64,000 bases of DNA, from NCBI GenBank assembly GCA_905331475.1, contig CAJNYU010003635.1, positions 1-64,000 of the forward strand. The letters run 5' to 3'. The DNA comes from Rotaria socialis (taxonomy: Eukaryota; Rotifera; Eurotatoria; Philodinida; Philodinidae). A model generated the notes under the pieces. It had not been told where the DNA came from. It did no database searches and saw only the letters and a list, made by a program, of their open reading frames with translations. Both the position numbers and the translations under genes were made by a program. Shown here piece by piece: positions 1 through 11,039 of this stretch; positions within the stretch are counted from its first letter, which is position 1, and the number at the start of each line of letters is the position of its first letter.

Positions 1-19
1 AAGATTTTATTAAATTTAC

Positions 20-116
20 CTGCTCGTTCACCACCAAGCCATTGAATAATTCTTGCTGTTTGATAATTTTCATTGGTTTTATTTGTTATAACAACCATTT
101 CTTTTTGTTTTATCGA
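20..116 (-). CDS. Internal exon of an unrecognised gene (partial)
   Basis: A 97-nt open segment bounded by an acceptor (TATACAG before 116) and a donor (CAG|GTAAAT after 20). It reads without stops as a 32-residue piece containing MVVITNKTNENYQ and IIQWLGGERAG. The rest of the gene would lie outside the window to the left. Upstream (higher coordinates) is an A/T-rich tract and then an unrelated open frame that ends in a stop at 481. I do not recognise the family. The splice signals and codon content are the only support. Confidence 0.4.
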
Positions 117-480
117 CTGTATATCATAGGAAATATTTGTTAGAATTCTATATTAAAGATTTTTTTTTTTTTTTAACATTTATTTTTAATGTGCCTTGAA
201 TTGGTTCACATATTGAAATATCAAGAAAAATAAAGAAAGAAAATTGGAACGAATAATAACGAAATGAAAGAATGAAAAAGAAATAAGAGTAATAGAGAAA
301 GAGAAAGAGATAGGACAAGTATGTAAATAACTGCATTTTAACAACACATTTAAATGAAAAGAAATGACTAATTTTACATAAAATTTGATTAAATACGTAA
401 GATGAGAGCGACAACTATCTTGGAAGATTTTAACATTCGTCTATTTTAAGGTCTAATAAGAAAACATTCACATTTTTATA

Positions 481-858
481 TTACGGTGGTTTAAGTAAGA
501 AATATTTATAAATAAACATATTTAGGTAGTAGGTAGATTTCTTGAATACTTCATGTTGCGGTATGTGATTTACTCTAAACTGTAGCCAATCATCTTTGCT
601 ATGTTTTACTCTTTCAACTAGTCTTTTTAAAAACTTACTATTTTTTCTGAAACCTAAGTTTTTGTATTGAGATTTATCCAGCTTATTTAATGTTTGGAAG
701 GCTGTCCAGGTATGTTGATATGATGTTGCTTCTAGTGATTTATCAAGATGGAGTGAGAATTTCGACCAATACGAGAAAATATAATCGAGTAGAGTTTTTT
801 CTTGACAAAGGATTAGAGTGGTAAACTCATTCCAGCCATATTGTATATAATAACTTGA
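481..858 (-). CDS. Unrecognised 125-residue open frame without a start codon (gene fragment or last exon)
   Basis: A stop-free frame runs from just after a TGA at 859-861 to a TAA at 481-483. It has no Met start near its beginning, so it would be a terminal exon or a truncated gene. The translation is rich in Lys, Leu and aromatic residues (pieces: YGWNEFTTLILCQEK, DYIFSYWSKFSLHLDKS, HSKDDWLQFRVNHIPQHE) and looks like real coding sequence rather than chance AT-rich frame. I cannot name the family. It sits in a repeat-rich stretch, so a transposon-related origin is possible. Confidence 0.4.
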   Translation of the reverse strand, partial: SSYYIQYGWNEFTTLILCQEKTLLDYIFSYWSKFSLHLDKSLEATSYQHTWTAFQTLNKLDKSQYKNLGFRKNSKFLKRLVERVKHSKDDWLQFRVNHIPQHEVFKKSTYYLNMFIYKYFLLKPP

Positions 859-1132
859 TCAATAATTTATGTTTCATTTGTGTTTACATTTACAAATCAT
901 GTAGTGTTCTCAATGCAGATTTTCGTTTAGTTTTTCTTACATTATGTTGATAAATGTTTTATCTCTATGTCATAATTAAAAAGCATTTTAAGATTATGAA
1001 ACACTTCGTTTCTGAAATTCTTATCATGTAACTTACATCACTGTTCTATCATCAATTTTTAAATAAAATAAATTTAATGCAGTAGAAAGATACAGAACAA
1101 AATATAAATGACTGAGTATTTTACAAAAATCC

Positions 1133-1335
1133 ACCAGAGTACTCAGGAAATGTACGATAAGTACTCGCAAAACACTCAAGTTTACAGAGCGAGTACTCGA
1201 TAGTCGTACTCAGATACTCAGATCTTAGCACGAGTACTACTGATGAGTACTCAAACCCACGAGTACTCATGAGTTCTCGCGGCATTTTCTAGCGTGAGTA
1301 CTTTTGAGTACTCGCTGGGTGAGTACATTCACTAG
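1133..1335. repeat. Array of degenerate GAGTACTC words
   Basis: About 200 bp in which the palindrome GAGTACTC, or one- to two-base variants, recurs every 10-25 bp in both perfect and decayed form (for example near 1187, 1235, 1257, 1300 and 1310). No reading frame is present. The edges read CCACCAGAGTACTC on the left and CTCGCTGGGTGAGTAC on the right, hinting at short imperfect inverted ends. The flanks 860-1130 and 1336-1790 hold nothing recognisable. Confidence 0.6.
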
Positions 1336-2091
1336 GGTAAGGAGTTCTGGAGTGTAGGATGTTGTATTTTTTTCATATTTATCTGGTATTTAATAAGCGG
1401 ACATAATAATAACTGTCATATATATTTCATCGATTTAATTGAAATAAAAACGTTTAATCTTTGATCATTTATCTCGAGAAAAAATAATTTAACTTCCATA
1501 AAATGTGTGTAATTACATCAGTCAGATATATTGAAAATCTGTGTGCTCACTATCTACGAAAGTTCTTCTCGAATTTCATCACGAGTCTGTACTTTTCGCC
1601 AGGAATTTTTAGGTAGTGTCTCAGACAACTTTGGTTTATCATATGTGCTGCTTTTCTAGTAAAAATCTCTATTGATCATTCTATTAATAGCAATTAGGTA
1701 TTATATCCTATTTTTTTGCGAATGTACCTACACGTTTAAATGATCGTAGATTGCATTACAGCTTCCTCATACTAGATTTATCTCTTATGGACAAGAGGGA
1801 AAAAGCGGACTTCAAGTAGAAAAAGTAGGGCAAAGTACAAAAGTACTTCAAAGTAGTGTGAAGTAGCTTAAACTAGCCCAAAGTAGCTCCAAGTAGTAGA
1901 AAAGTACTTGAAATTACCGCAAAACCTAGAGAATAGTTTGAATTATGGTACATTATATTAGAGTACCACTTAAATCTCTAAAATACATGAAACCAGATTG
2001 AACTATGTTTTATTGAATATCCAGTGACCTTTATTGATACAAGAAAATAAGTGAGTTAGGTATTTCACGAAAAAAAACAAATTTAATACTA

Positions 2092-2760
2092 ATAAATGCG
2101 GAAACATCGGATTTACATCCGATTGTTATGTGTACTTCAAAAAGCAAAAAAGTGCATCCATTTTTTTCCGTTCCTACTCTGTCCTAAACATTTTATATCA
2201 TGCACAACAAAACTAGAACGAGAATCGAATACACTACTGAAGATACAACTCATAAAGACTGTTGCTAAGTGACGAGTTCTATTTACTCTGAAAACACTGG
2301 TATTGCTCATATGAAAAACAAATAAATATCACACCCACACATTATCAAGATATATGAGTTTTTTGACACTGTGATGCAGAGGAAATCTTGTGAGCAACCT
2401 GTTTACCCTTATAATTTAGCATAATTTTGCAGCTCATGGAATTCCCTATTTAATGGTATATGATAGTTGAAAAATGATTTTGATTATGATAATTCTTTTC
2501 GTTTGAGAAAAAAATTATCATAAAATAGAATAGGTCACTATTCACATAGAAATTAAGGATATTTTTTGCCTAACTCAACAAATTCTTAACGGATTACTTT
2601 CATCTTCGAACTCGACTGAGATGTCGATGAGATAATTCTGTGTACAAAATTTCATGACAATTGGATGAGGCTTTCAAAAGTTATCGTGTTAACGGTCGGA
2701 CGGCCGGACATACTAACCGATTCTAGAGTGTACTCACTTTTTGAGTACACAAAAATAATT
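2092..2760 (-). repeat. Dispersed repeat family, copy 1
   Basis: One of three copies in the window; the others are at 21945-22240 and 51565-52100. Reading on the minus strand it begins with an 8-bp-stem hairpin (GTGTACTC, short loop, GAGTACAC) followed by CTCTAGAATCGG, passes a conserved CCGGCCG-containing block and a GTTGAGTTA block, and ends with GTACACATAACAATCGGATG before TCCGATGTTTCCGC. The middle is divergent. It is nested inside the 1790-3541 element. Confidence 0.6.
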
Positions 2761-2828
2761 CGAAAATCCAAGTGTCAAATTATTACAAACACTTACAATC
2801 CAAAGGTTGCGACCATATAAAAAATATT

Positions 2829-3079
2829 AAAAAGCTGCAAAAGATTCAAGGCTCACGCAACAAGAATTATCGAGATCTGTTGAATTAACATCCAATCGAC
2901 CAATATCTTCATCTTCAGCAAATTCACAATTAGATGAAGTTGATGATGCTTCTCCAACTTCTATGGCAACATCTCATACTGCATTCCAGATCGTAGTAAA
3001 TCAGAGTATGCAAGCTAATAAACGTCGTTTGGCATCACAGTCACAGAATAATCATCCAGTAAAAAGAAGTCGCATTTGA
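2829..3079 (+). pseudogene. C-terminal coding fragment inside transposon-like element
   Basis: Stop-free frame from after a TAA (about 2826) to TGA at 3077-3079, with no start codon before a Met in its second half. The translation is Ser/Asn/Gln-rich and low in hydrophobics, with acidic LDEVDDASP, and ends in basic NKRRLASQ and VKRSRI, like a nuclear-localisation tail. It is probably the last exon of the gene once carried by the surrounding element. An A/G-rich site at its start may be a weak acceptor. Family not recognised. Confidence 0.4.
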
Positions 3080-3989
3080 ACGTTTTTCTTCTCAGTTTTA
3101 GTTCATTTAATGTAGGTGTGATCTTCGATGTTTTTTTACTTTTCATTGCTTATTTTAAGTAAATCACGGCAACATTTGTTTACTTTAAATGTGTTTGCTA
3201 GGTTTTCTAGGAAATGTTAGAATATAATACAAAAGTCATCGCATAATATGTAATAAATATGTTTTTAGTGTTGTGCCATGACGTTCTACCATAGATAAAG
3301 TTTCTTGAAGTACTACAAAGTTATTTGAAATACGTCGAAGTTACTTGAAGTATGTCAAAGTTATTTGAAGTAACTCGAAAGTTACTTGAAGTACGCCGAA
3401 GTTGCTAGAAGTAGCTCAAAGTATTCGAAAAGTACTTTGAAGTACTTCAAAGTAGCCTAAAGTCACCTCAAAGTACCCTGAAGTAACTTCAAAGTACCGT
3501 GAAGTAACTTGAAGTACAAAAGTCCGCTTTTCCCCCCTTGACTCAATAACATCTACTGTTCATTATTCTTTACTTATTCACCGCCTAACTATTTAGTTTG
3601 AAATAAGAAAGTTGACTTTGAAAGTTTTTCAATGGTATTTAGAAATGGTAAATGTTAGTGAGCTTATATTATTTTTTAAGAATAGAACTTATGGGAAATT
3701 TGTGGCTCCATCCTATGTCTATGCAATCTAGCGGCAAGTCCGAAAAGCACCCTTATAGATGGCTTCTTCCTTCGGCTCAACAGTTAACTAGCTTCTTATA
3801 ATAGAGCATTGATGATAAATTTTGCAAGTTTCTCTACTTCATAGTAACAGTGCTGATGAGATTCAGTTTGCCTAAACGACATTATCTGATCTGTCCGATT
3901 CATATTTCTTGAAAACGTTTTCTTAATCTATAACTAAGCTTACGTGCGTGAGTCCTACAAGAGCTAACTTTCATGAATCACAATTGTGC

Positions 3990-4268
3990 GAATTGATTAT
4001 TATACTTTTCTAATCGATTTTTATTGATTATAATCAAAATTATCAATTGAATTATTCTGCAACAAAATCAAAATTTTAATCGATTAGAATCGAAATAGAA
4101 ATCACTCCTAATCGATTGTCAAGTACGAATAATCGATTGATGTTGATTAGAATCTCGATTTAAATCGATTATAATCTTGATTTGTTGCAGAAAAATCCGA
4201 TTACTAATTTGGATTATGCCCAAAGGATTTCGAAATTATAATCGATTTTAATCCCTAAAATTTTTCAC
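3990..4268. repeat. Array of degenerate AATCGATT / ATTATAATCG words
   Basis: About 280 bp dominated by AATCGATT and its variants (TTGATTATAATC, GATTAGAATC), many separated by 15-30 bp. Two internal stretches containing TTCTGCAACAAAATC and GATTTGTTGCAGAA are inverted relative to each other, so the array has internal dyad symmetry. No open frame. The right edge ends TTTTTCACTGGGTAG. Bases 4269-4739 hold only AT-rich sequence in which I see no certain gene. Confidence 0.55.
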
Positions 4269-4739
4269 TGGGTAGTCTTTAAAATATGAAACAATATAAT
4301 CATATCGATATAAAACGACTGCGTCATGTTTCACATTTTAATTGCATGGAAATTATGTATGTACGTAGCTCGTTTTGATCTATCAGACACTAGAAGATAT
4401 CCGTATCTCTAATTATAGCACTATCTTAAGTATTGACTTGTTTGCAACTGTCTGGTATGATCACGATTAATATATAACTAGTTTTTTTACAAAATCAAAG
4501 ATTACCAACATTTGTGTCGACCTCATTTCAATTTCGTCATTCGTAACTATTTACAAATGAGTAATGTATATGATGATTTTCATAGTTGGAAAAAGCCAAC
4601 AATACAAAAAGCTGGAATAAATGGAGAAAAAAATCTTTTATACAACTCTCTTCGTCTTTTCTTGTTTGCTTCTTATATGTTTCTTTTCTTTTCTCGATCA
4701 GAAGTATCACGATATTTAAAAAAAAAGCAAAATTAGAAA

Positions 4740-5800
4740 ATGTCATATTGGCAGAACCATCAGCAACATATTATGTTATCTTATGAATGGACGGTACAAA
4801 AATTAGTCTTATCGGTTTATGATTGTCTTGTTGCAAAAGGATTACCAGTTTGGATGGATATTAAAGCTGGACTACCATCAGACAATTTATTTGAAGGGTA
4901 TGAAAAGTTGCTCAAAAGAGATACGTAAATTTTACTTTAATTTGTCTAGCCTCGGTGAAGCCATTGAAAACTCTGCTTGTTTTATATGTTTCATGACGCC
5001 AGAATATCAACAATCTGAATTTTGTAAACAGGAGCTTCAATACGCAAAAGCCTGCAAGATACCAATCGTACCATTGAAGTTAGTACAAAACTGGGAACCA
5101 ACAAGTTGGTTAGGTAATATAATTATTTAATCGATCTTAGAAAAAACAGCATCGTTGTTTATTTTGAACTATTCTTCAGGTTTCATAACGGCAGGTTTAT
5201 TGTGGCTTGATTTTTATCATGTAAAAAACGTCGAGAATAAAGCAGATGAGCTTTACAATCGTATTTGTAGATCAATAGACAATCAAAACCAATTACAGAA
5301 TCCACACGTATCCAACTCAATCGAAAAAGAACAATTTGTCTGTACAAAATTAAAACCGCCCCCTCGTAGTCCTTCATCCAGTAGACAAAAAAGCTCATGT
5401 ATGTATAACTATTCAAATATTTATCTCACATCCTGTGTTTTTGTTGATAGCTATCCAGAATAAATTGCAGAAACCTGGTCTCATTTCTAAAGAACATCGT
5501 ATCAACAATTCGGCCAATCAATCTTCGTACCAAGCATCGGATGCATATCAAATGAAAAATGATAGTCTCCAATCCAGAACATCGAATCAACATAAGAATA
5601 GCTTCCGTGGAGTAAAACCGGCTACTTATGAACCCTTCGTGTGGAATCTCAATACTACTAGTGATACATCCCCCGAACGCAATGACCGACCAGCTACAGT
5701 TTATTCATATGCTAGTCATGGTCGAAAAAGATCGAAATCCAGGACAAGGCTTCCAACTGCTTATCATGAAGAAATAAATGATGCTAAATTTCACGCATAA
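4740..5800 (+). CDS. Stand-alone TIR-domain protein
   Basis: Four exons (4740-4897, 4950-5113, 5180-5398, 5451-5800) join in frame into 296 residues. All introns are GT-AG and 52-66 nt. The first about 145 residues form a TIR domain: HIMLSYEW (strand A), LPVWMDI (BB region), AIENSACFICFMTPEY, CKQELQYAK, IPIVPL and ITAGLLWLDF. The Glu of CKQEL aligns with the catalytic Glu of NAD-cleaving TIR proteins such as SARM1, so NADase activity is possible but untested. The remainder is a Ser/Asn/Arg-rich tail with a PPPRSPSSS patch and no known domain. The start is the Met at 4740, just after an AG acceptor-like site; an upstream coding exon cannot be excluded. TIR proteins of this type are multi-copy in bdelloids and usually assigned to immunity or signalling, which is inference here. 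Confidence 0.8.
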
Positions 5801-7044
5801 TTTAACGGATTTCTTTGAATATTATTGTTGAACAAAATGCATTTTGTGGCTCTTTCAACAAGTTTATCTACTTCTTGATTTTAAGTGTAATAAAATAAAG
5901 TTCACATATGCCGATTTTCAAGCATACCGTAGGTTCAGGTTCATGTGCTTGAGTGAGAATGGGTATTTTGTCTCTACTCAAATCCATAGTTTCTCTTTTG
6001 AATGAAAAGATTTCGTTCAAATTTTTGTATAATAGAATCGGCAGTATATATTGGATCCAACAAGTTACTACTATGTGCAGTATCAAATTTAGATACATAT
6101 ATCAACAGTAGTCTGTGAAAATTTACCTTCAGAACTTTAATGTTTTATTTTCGTAGGGAAACGCCAAGACTTTCATCAAAATGTTTTGAGTCAAGTGTTC
6201 AATTCAGTTCAAGATGTGCTTAGAATTTGAAGAAGTTCAGAGGTGAATTTCTCATAGTAATGACTCAACTAAGATGAACAAGTCCGTTTACAACGGAATA
6301 ATTCTTGTATAGTAAGATAAGATACTATGTACAATTTTTCTATTTCGTGATATAATGATGTTGCCCCTCAAGATCTCGATAGCAGTTACAGTTTCATTTG
6401 ATGAATTGTGTAAATTGAAAATCCATCTGAGTAGCGGCATTAAGGACCATGTATTATGTTTAGATCACCTGATAAAGTAACACTAATGTTTCCGTATATT
6501 CATATTATTGTTCTGGTGATAACTGCTTCAAAACTTTGTAAATTTTCAGTTTCTGCAGTGGATAGGTTACCATTATCCTTTCCGTTAATCAAATTGTTTT
6601 GATATTTCTTGTTTAAATTTCGATACTTTTCTGAAAACTACCAGTAGGATTGAGAATGACATTGGATTTGTGTCTGTCATTTTACATCCATACCTTTAGA
6701 TCCTCTGCTTTCATCATTACCTTTTGATAAATAACAAAATAAAGTTCTCAACGAACAGTTTGGAAAGGATAACTTCTATCGATATTGAAATCAGTTAGGT
6801 TGTGCTGATAGAACAGTACTAAATATTAAGTTAACGCTATGGATCAATGTGATTTTCCAGCTCTGAAATTTATATTTTCAACTGCAAAAAAAATATCAGT
6901 TGCATGCATTCATCGATTTTGATAAAAGAGGTTTAAGTAAATGAACTGTAGTAGAAATTAGTTTTGGTAAAAAGAAATTATAAAGTAAAATAAAAAGAAA
7001 TAATAATGTTTTGCTGAATTTATGACCTTTCTAATTAATTAGAT
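5801..7044. other. Intergenic, no recognisable content
   Basis: Space between the convergent TIR gene and the E2-fusion gene. It contains only short frames full of stops, no repeat family seen elsewhere in the window, and no obvious RNA gene. Confidence 0.5.
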
Positions 7045-9937
7045 TTATTCAAGTAGATATTGAATTTTCAACTCTTCCTCTGATGCATTAGCATATAGAT
7101 TTTTCCATTCGATGATCGTATTATTATAGTTGTCTCTTGATTCTTTACATTGTGCACCTTTTACAGACGATAAAGCATCATCTGGATTTGGCTCTCTCAG
7201 TAAGCGTAATATCTCCATAAAAACATTGTACATAGAAGTTTTATGTGCCCAAGCTGTACCTAATATGTCGTGGCAAATTTTTCCATCGTCATTTACATTA
7301 CAGTGATAAATCTTTGTTATGAATCGAATGTCAGGTGGCTGTTCTGGATAGATTTGCGGAAATTCTATAAATAATAACCAACGACCATCCGAATATGGTG
7401 TACCTGTTTCACCGTGCATAATAATTTTCCAGAAGAATATGTTCTCTTTTGAAATAAAGAAATCGAAGTTTTTCAACTGCAATTTATTCAAATTGTTAAT
7501 TTCAAGCATGATTCGTCTTAACGACACGCTTGTCGCACGGCCATCACTTACACGTGCTTGTTTTGACGCAATAGCTGGCTTATCTAAGAATTTCGATTGT
7601 CGACGCTGAGGATATTTTATTTTACCGTAGATATTTTCTTCTCGATCTTGAACTGATATACTTGCTTCCAATTCGAATAAATTTAACATATACTCTTTAT
7701 CATGTTGAATATCTGTATAGTAGTAACCTTTTGTTTTTTCACAGAATTCAACCAAGACATTATTAATTACAGCATCAAAGCTGATAGCGTCGAAAACAAT
7801 ATTGTCGGCTAATAATTTTTCTAAGACAACTGTTTGTGAAGCTTTGCTGCACGTATCAGCAACATCAGTTAAACATAGTATCAATTCTCTGTATGTTGGG
7901 CTAAGTCTTGTTTTTGATTTGTCACGAAATGACCGAATGTTTTGTATTGCAACATCAATAGCATCATATAACGGTGTATCAGAGCCACAATCATGTTGAT
8001 TAGCTAGTGCTGTCTCAAAATAAGTAAAAATCTCTTGTTATATTACACTGTACAATAACTCGTTTATCGGGTATGTTTGGTAGAGATTCTAGTAAGCGAT
8101 GACGAAAAGAAAAATCACTTGATGAACCTAAAATTAATTCATCATCAGCACCAAAATAAATTAAACCGAGAGAATGAGGAAGTCTGTATGATACTAAACG
8201 ATCTCGCCATGCACCAAAAGCCATTGTACTCAACTCTAATAAAGAATGTTTGCTATCACCACTACTAACCATTACATTCATGGATCCACTGATATCGAAA
8301 AATATGCAAGTAACTTGTTCTATTTTTCTTATATCCGCTGCGTTTTCTCTAATGACAAGATATGGCCATTGGCTAAGAACTTCTTTTGATGCAGCATCAT
8401 TTTTAAAGAAATTCTCATTTTGGTCGAAAGGATCAAGGCAGCCGAAAGAATCTTCCAAAGCTTTAGCTGCAGTCTTAATATAAACAGTATTACCAGATTT
8501 AAGTAGAACGAATTGAGCATGATTATATTTGCATAACGTTAATGGGTCGGCAAAAGTAAATATACTAAACAAGTCATTTGTCGATAACTGCTGCTTTATC
8601 TCGTGTAAGTCATGATCGGAGAAAAATCTCAGGTTTTGTTTTTGTTCAGAAACGTTACCAATTGAAAGCAAGTCAACGTTCGCATTTGGTACCCAAAGCG
8701 TATAATCAGATGAGTATTGCTCAAATAAGTCTCTCTGCTGTGACGGTTCGTTATTGTTCGACGGCATTTCAAAAATTTTCAAAAACATCAATAATCCAAC
8801 AAGATCAGTTTGACGTTGGTAATCATCTTCTGTTAATTGGTACTGAGTTTGAACTTCTTCGTATTCGATTAACACAAAACGATTGCAGGCACCATTAACT
8901 ATTTTATCGTTAAGCAATCTAACAGGTTGTACGAAATATTTATCAGGTCCTCCTTCTTTTGCAGCATCGGCATTAGTTGGTCGATTTAAGCGACTAAGTT
9001 CTACACTTTCGTAGCAGGCATTTTCCGTTGAGCTGTAATCTCCATTGCGAAATATCCAACAGAATACATAGGGTGTATATGAAAATAGATCACAATCAGA
9101 AATATGTTTCGGTAGAAGATTGCGAAATAAATGGAAGAATGCTTCACTTAGCAATTGCTTTTCAAAATTAAACAAAGCGCCTTCCATTGCATGCTTAAAT
9201 GCAAGACAAGCTGGTGGGAAAAGAAATCTACGTAGTACTATTAAAAATTGTGGCATATAAACATTATGAACACTGTCGGAGTCCACGTCTTTATTTGCTA
9301 AAAATACTCTCACCAGAGCATACATGGAATTCAAATAAATTGACATGGCTAAATCAGGTTGTTTTCCCGATCTTGGCTGCCATAAATCGCTTTGAAGAAA
9401 TATTTGTCTGAAATTTTTCGTGTATTCATATTTACGCGTTTCAAATGTTCGGTCACACTCGAATATATAAAAATGTGGAATACTCTCCTCATTAATCGTA
9501 GTTAAGTTCAAGAAGTGAATGATTGGTTCCGCCAAAAACTTGATGGATTGAAATATATGCATACGATGATTGAATAAAAGAAGAAATGTTGTGGTGAATT
9601 CTATTTTCAAGTAGATAGCTTCATATAAATCTTTTAAAGTTGCATCATTATTGAAACGAAATTCAAACACTTGTCCCAACAATGTTTGAAGTTTCATTGT
9701 AAAACTTTTATTCTCAGCGCTTGATATTAATATTAATTCAGACGAGTCTTTAATACCAAGTTCAGCCAGTTTGGATGATGTTGAAAGTTCCTCACCATCA
9801 TCACATAAGTTTAATGTTGTGTTTGCCTTTACATTGAACTCGACGCGTAGAACTTCTATGAACTCTTTGATCGTGGTTGCTGGATAAGGAAAGCGTTTAA
9901 CTTTTCCATTAAATTTAATTTTTATTATACTTTCCAT
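7045..9937 (-). CDS. Ubiquitin-like / von Willebrand A / ubiquitin-conjugating (E2) fusion protein
   Basis: Two exons (9937-8047 and 8009-7045) around a 37-nt intron give 951 residues. The N-terminus is a ubiquitin-like fold (KIKFNGKVKRFPYP... to DSSELILIS, about residues 4-75), with a second weaker one after it. A long region of unknown fold follows, then a vWA domain with an intact MIDAS start, DISGSM near residue 548. The last about 150 residues are a UBC/E2 core: FPQIYPEQPPDIRF, then HCNVNDDGKICHDIL with the expected active-site Cys near 876 (HCN replaces the usual HPN). So one chain joins a substrate- or metal-binding vWA to an E2 that could accept ubiquitin from E1. The start is the ATG at 9937; an in-frame GTG lies 63 nt upstream. 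The overall architecture is not one I know from model animals. Function unknown. Confidence 0.85.
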
Positions 9938-10000
9938 AATTGCCTTAAAGAACAATTTTTTGTAGAAAATTCTTAACTTTCTTTTGATTCTTTTTAGCAC

Positions 10001-10484
10001 TAATCCACATTTGAATTAATTTTTACACGCACACCCTTGTTTCTATTTAATACAAGAAAAGCTATTTTATTGCCATTTCAATATTTTTCTGTCATTCAAT
10101 TTAGTATTCTATTTTACTGAGAACAGTCATCTGCTGCAAAGTCTCTAGGACTATCAAGATAGATGAAAGCGTTTTATGCCGCTCTATTTGAAAGAACGGT
10201 TTTTTTGTGTCAAGTATAACATAAACGCTGTGAAATCGAGGCAAATCCTAAAAGAATTCACTGAGCTGAGTCATTTTTTGAAAAGAAACTGTGTTTTTCT
10301 GACGAAACTTACAATAAATTAAAAAATGAAAAACAACTAGAATCCGCTAAAAGATGTCTTTTTTCAACAATGCTTAAGCGTAATCAGTGTGTCGTGGTTA
10401 AATAATAATAAATATTCACTTATTTATTATATTTGCTATAAAATAAGTTCGTACGTCTTATCTAGGTTTTTCTGATCGCCGCGC
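10001..10484. other. Intergenic between divergent genes
   Basis: AT-rich spacer between the E2-fusion gene (minus) and the ARH fragment (plus). It presumably holds the promoter of the E2-fusion gene. No missing N-terminal half of the ARH gene could be found here. Confidence 0.4.
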
Positions 10485-11039
10485 ATGAGTTTTCTTATTA
10501 CCTTTTCATCACATATAGGAAGATCACGGAGAAAAAAGGATAGCTTATTTAGTGAGTACTTTTACTCAAGTCATCGCATTTGGTATGGTGATAGGCCGCT
10601 TCATCCAGAAATCTTGAGTGTTGCCAAAGGATCATTCAAGAGATCAAGTAGATACAATGATGGTATTCGAGGAAACGGATATATTGTAAATGCTCTTGAA
10701 GCAGCTTTGTGGACGTTTTGGTATGATGATAATTTTTTCGAAAAGGGGGCTCGTGATACTGTCAATCTCGGCGATAATACTGATACTACAGCTGCTATAT
10801 ATGGTCAGTTAGCTGGCGCTTTTGATTCTTATGAAAACCTGTCATTGAAATGCGTAGAACGTCTCTATGCCAAGAAATTCATAAACACTGTGAGTAAACA
10901 GATTGCTTATGAAAGAGAGCGGGGGAAACTGAAGCATAAGAATTGGTGCACTTACTTTGCCGATCAAAAGGAAAACACATTTGATTTTACTTCACTAAGT
11001 CTTATCATTCCCTCTGGACATAATGTTCATAAAAGTTAA
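10485..11039 (+). pseudogene. ADP-ribosylglycohydrolase (ARH/DraG family), C-terminal fragment
   Basis: A 184-residue frame whose middle matches the C-terminal helical bundle of ADP-ribosylglycohydrolases: RGNGYIVNALEAALWTFW, NLGDNTDTTAAIYGQLAGA. The family needs two Mg sites. The N-terminal one (usually in the first about 70 residues of a protein of about 300) is missing, and an in-frame TGA lies 12 nt before the ATG. In the C-terminal D-x-D-T metal motif the first Asp is Asn (GDNTDT where the family usually has GDDADT). Truncation plus a lost ligand point to a dead copy. It could instead be a non-catalytic ADP-ribose-binding protein. It lies beside TIR and ubiquitin-related genes. Confidence 0.7.

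Larger units (their letters stand above)
1790..3541. mobile_element. DNA-transposon-like element with word-array terminal inverted repeats
   Basis: The left end (ACAAGAGGGAAAAAGCGGACTT, near 1790) and right end (AAGTCCGCTTTTCCCCCCTTG, near 3520-3541) are inverted copies. Inward of each lies a subterminal array of AAGTACTT-like words: about 1800-1915 on the left and 3295-3515 on the right. The interior holds a 3' coding fragment (2829-3079) and a nested copy of a dispersed repeat (2092-2760). This looks like a decayed or non-autonomous DNA transposon. The superfamily is not identified, and no transposase core is visible. Confidence 0.65.

Noticed and set aside
1133..1335. Possible CRISPR array
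   Set aside because: The repeats are degenerate, short and irregularly spaced, on both strands, in a eukaryotic genome.
4512..4786. Frames upstream of the TIR domain with a hydrophobic stretch (possible N-terminal membrane segment)
   Set aside because: They are in other frames from the TIR domain, no splice junction joins them convincingly, and the region is AT-rich.
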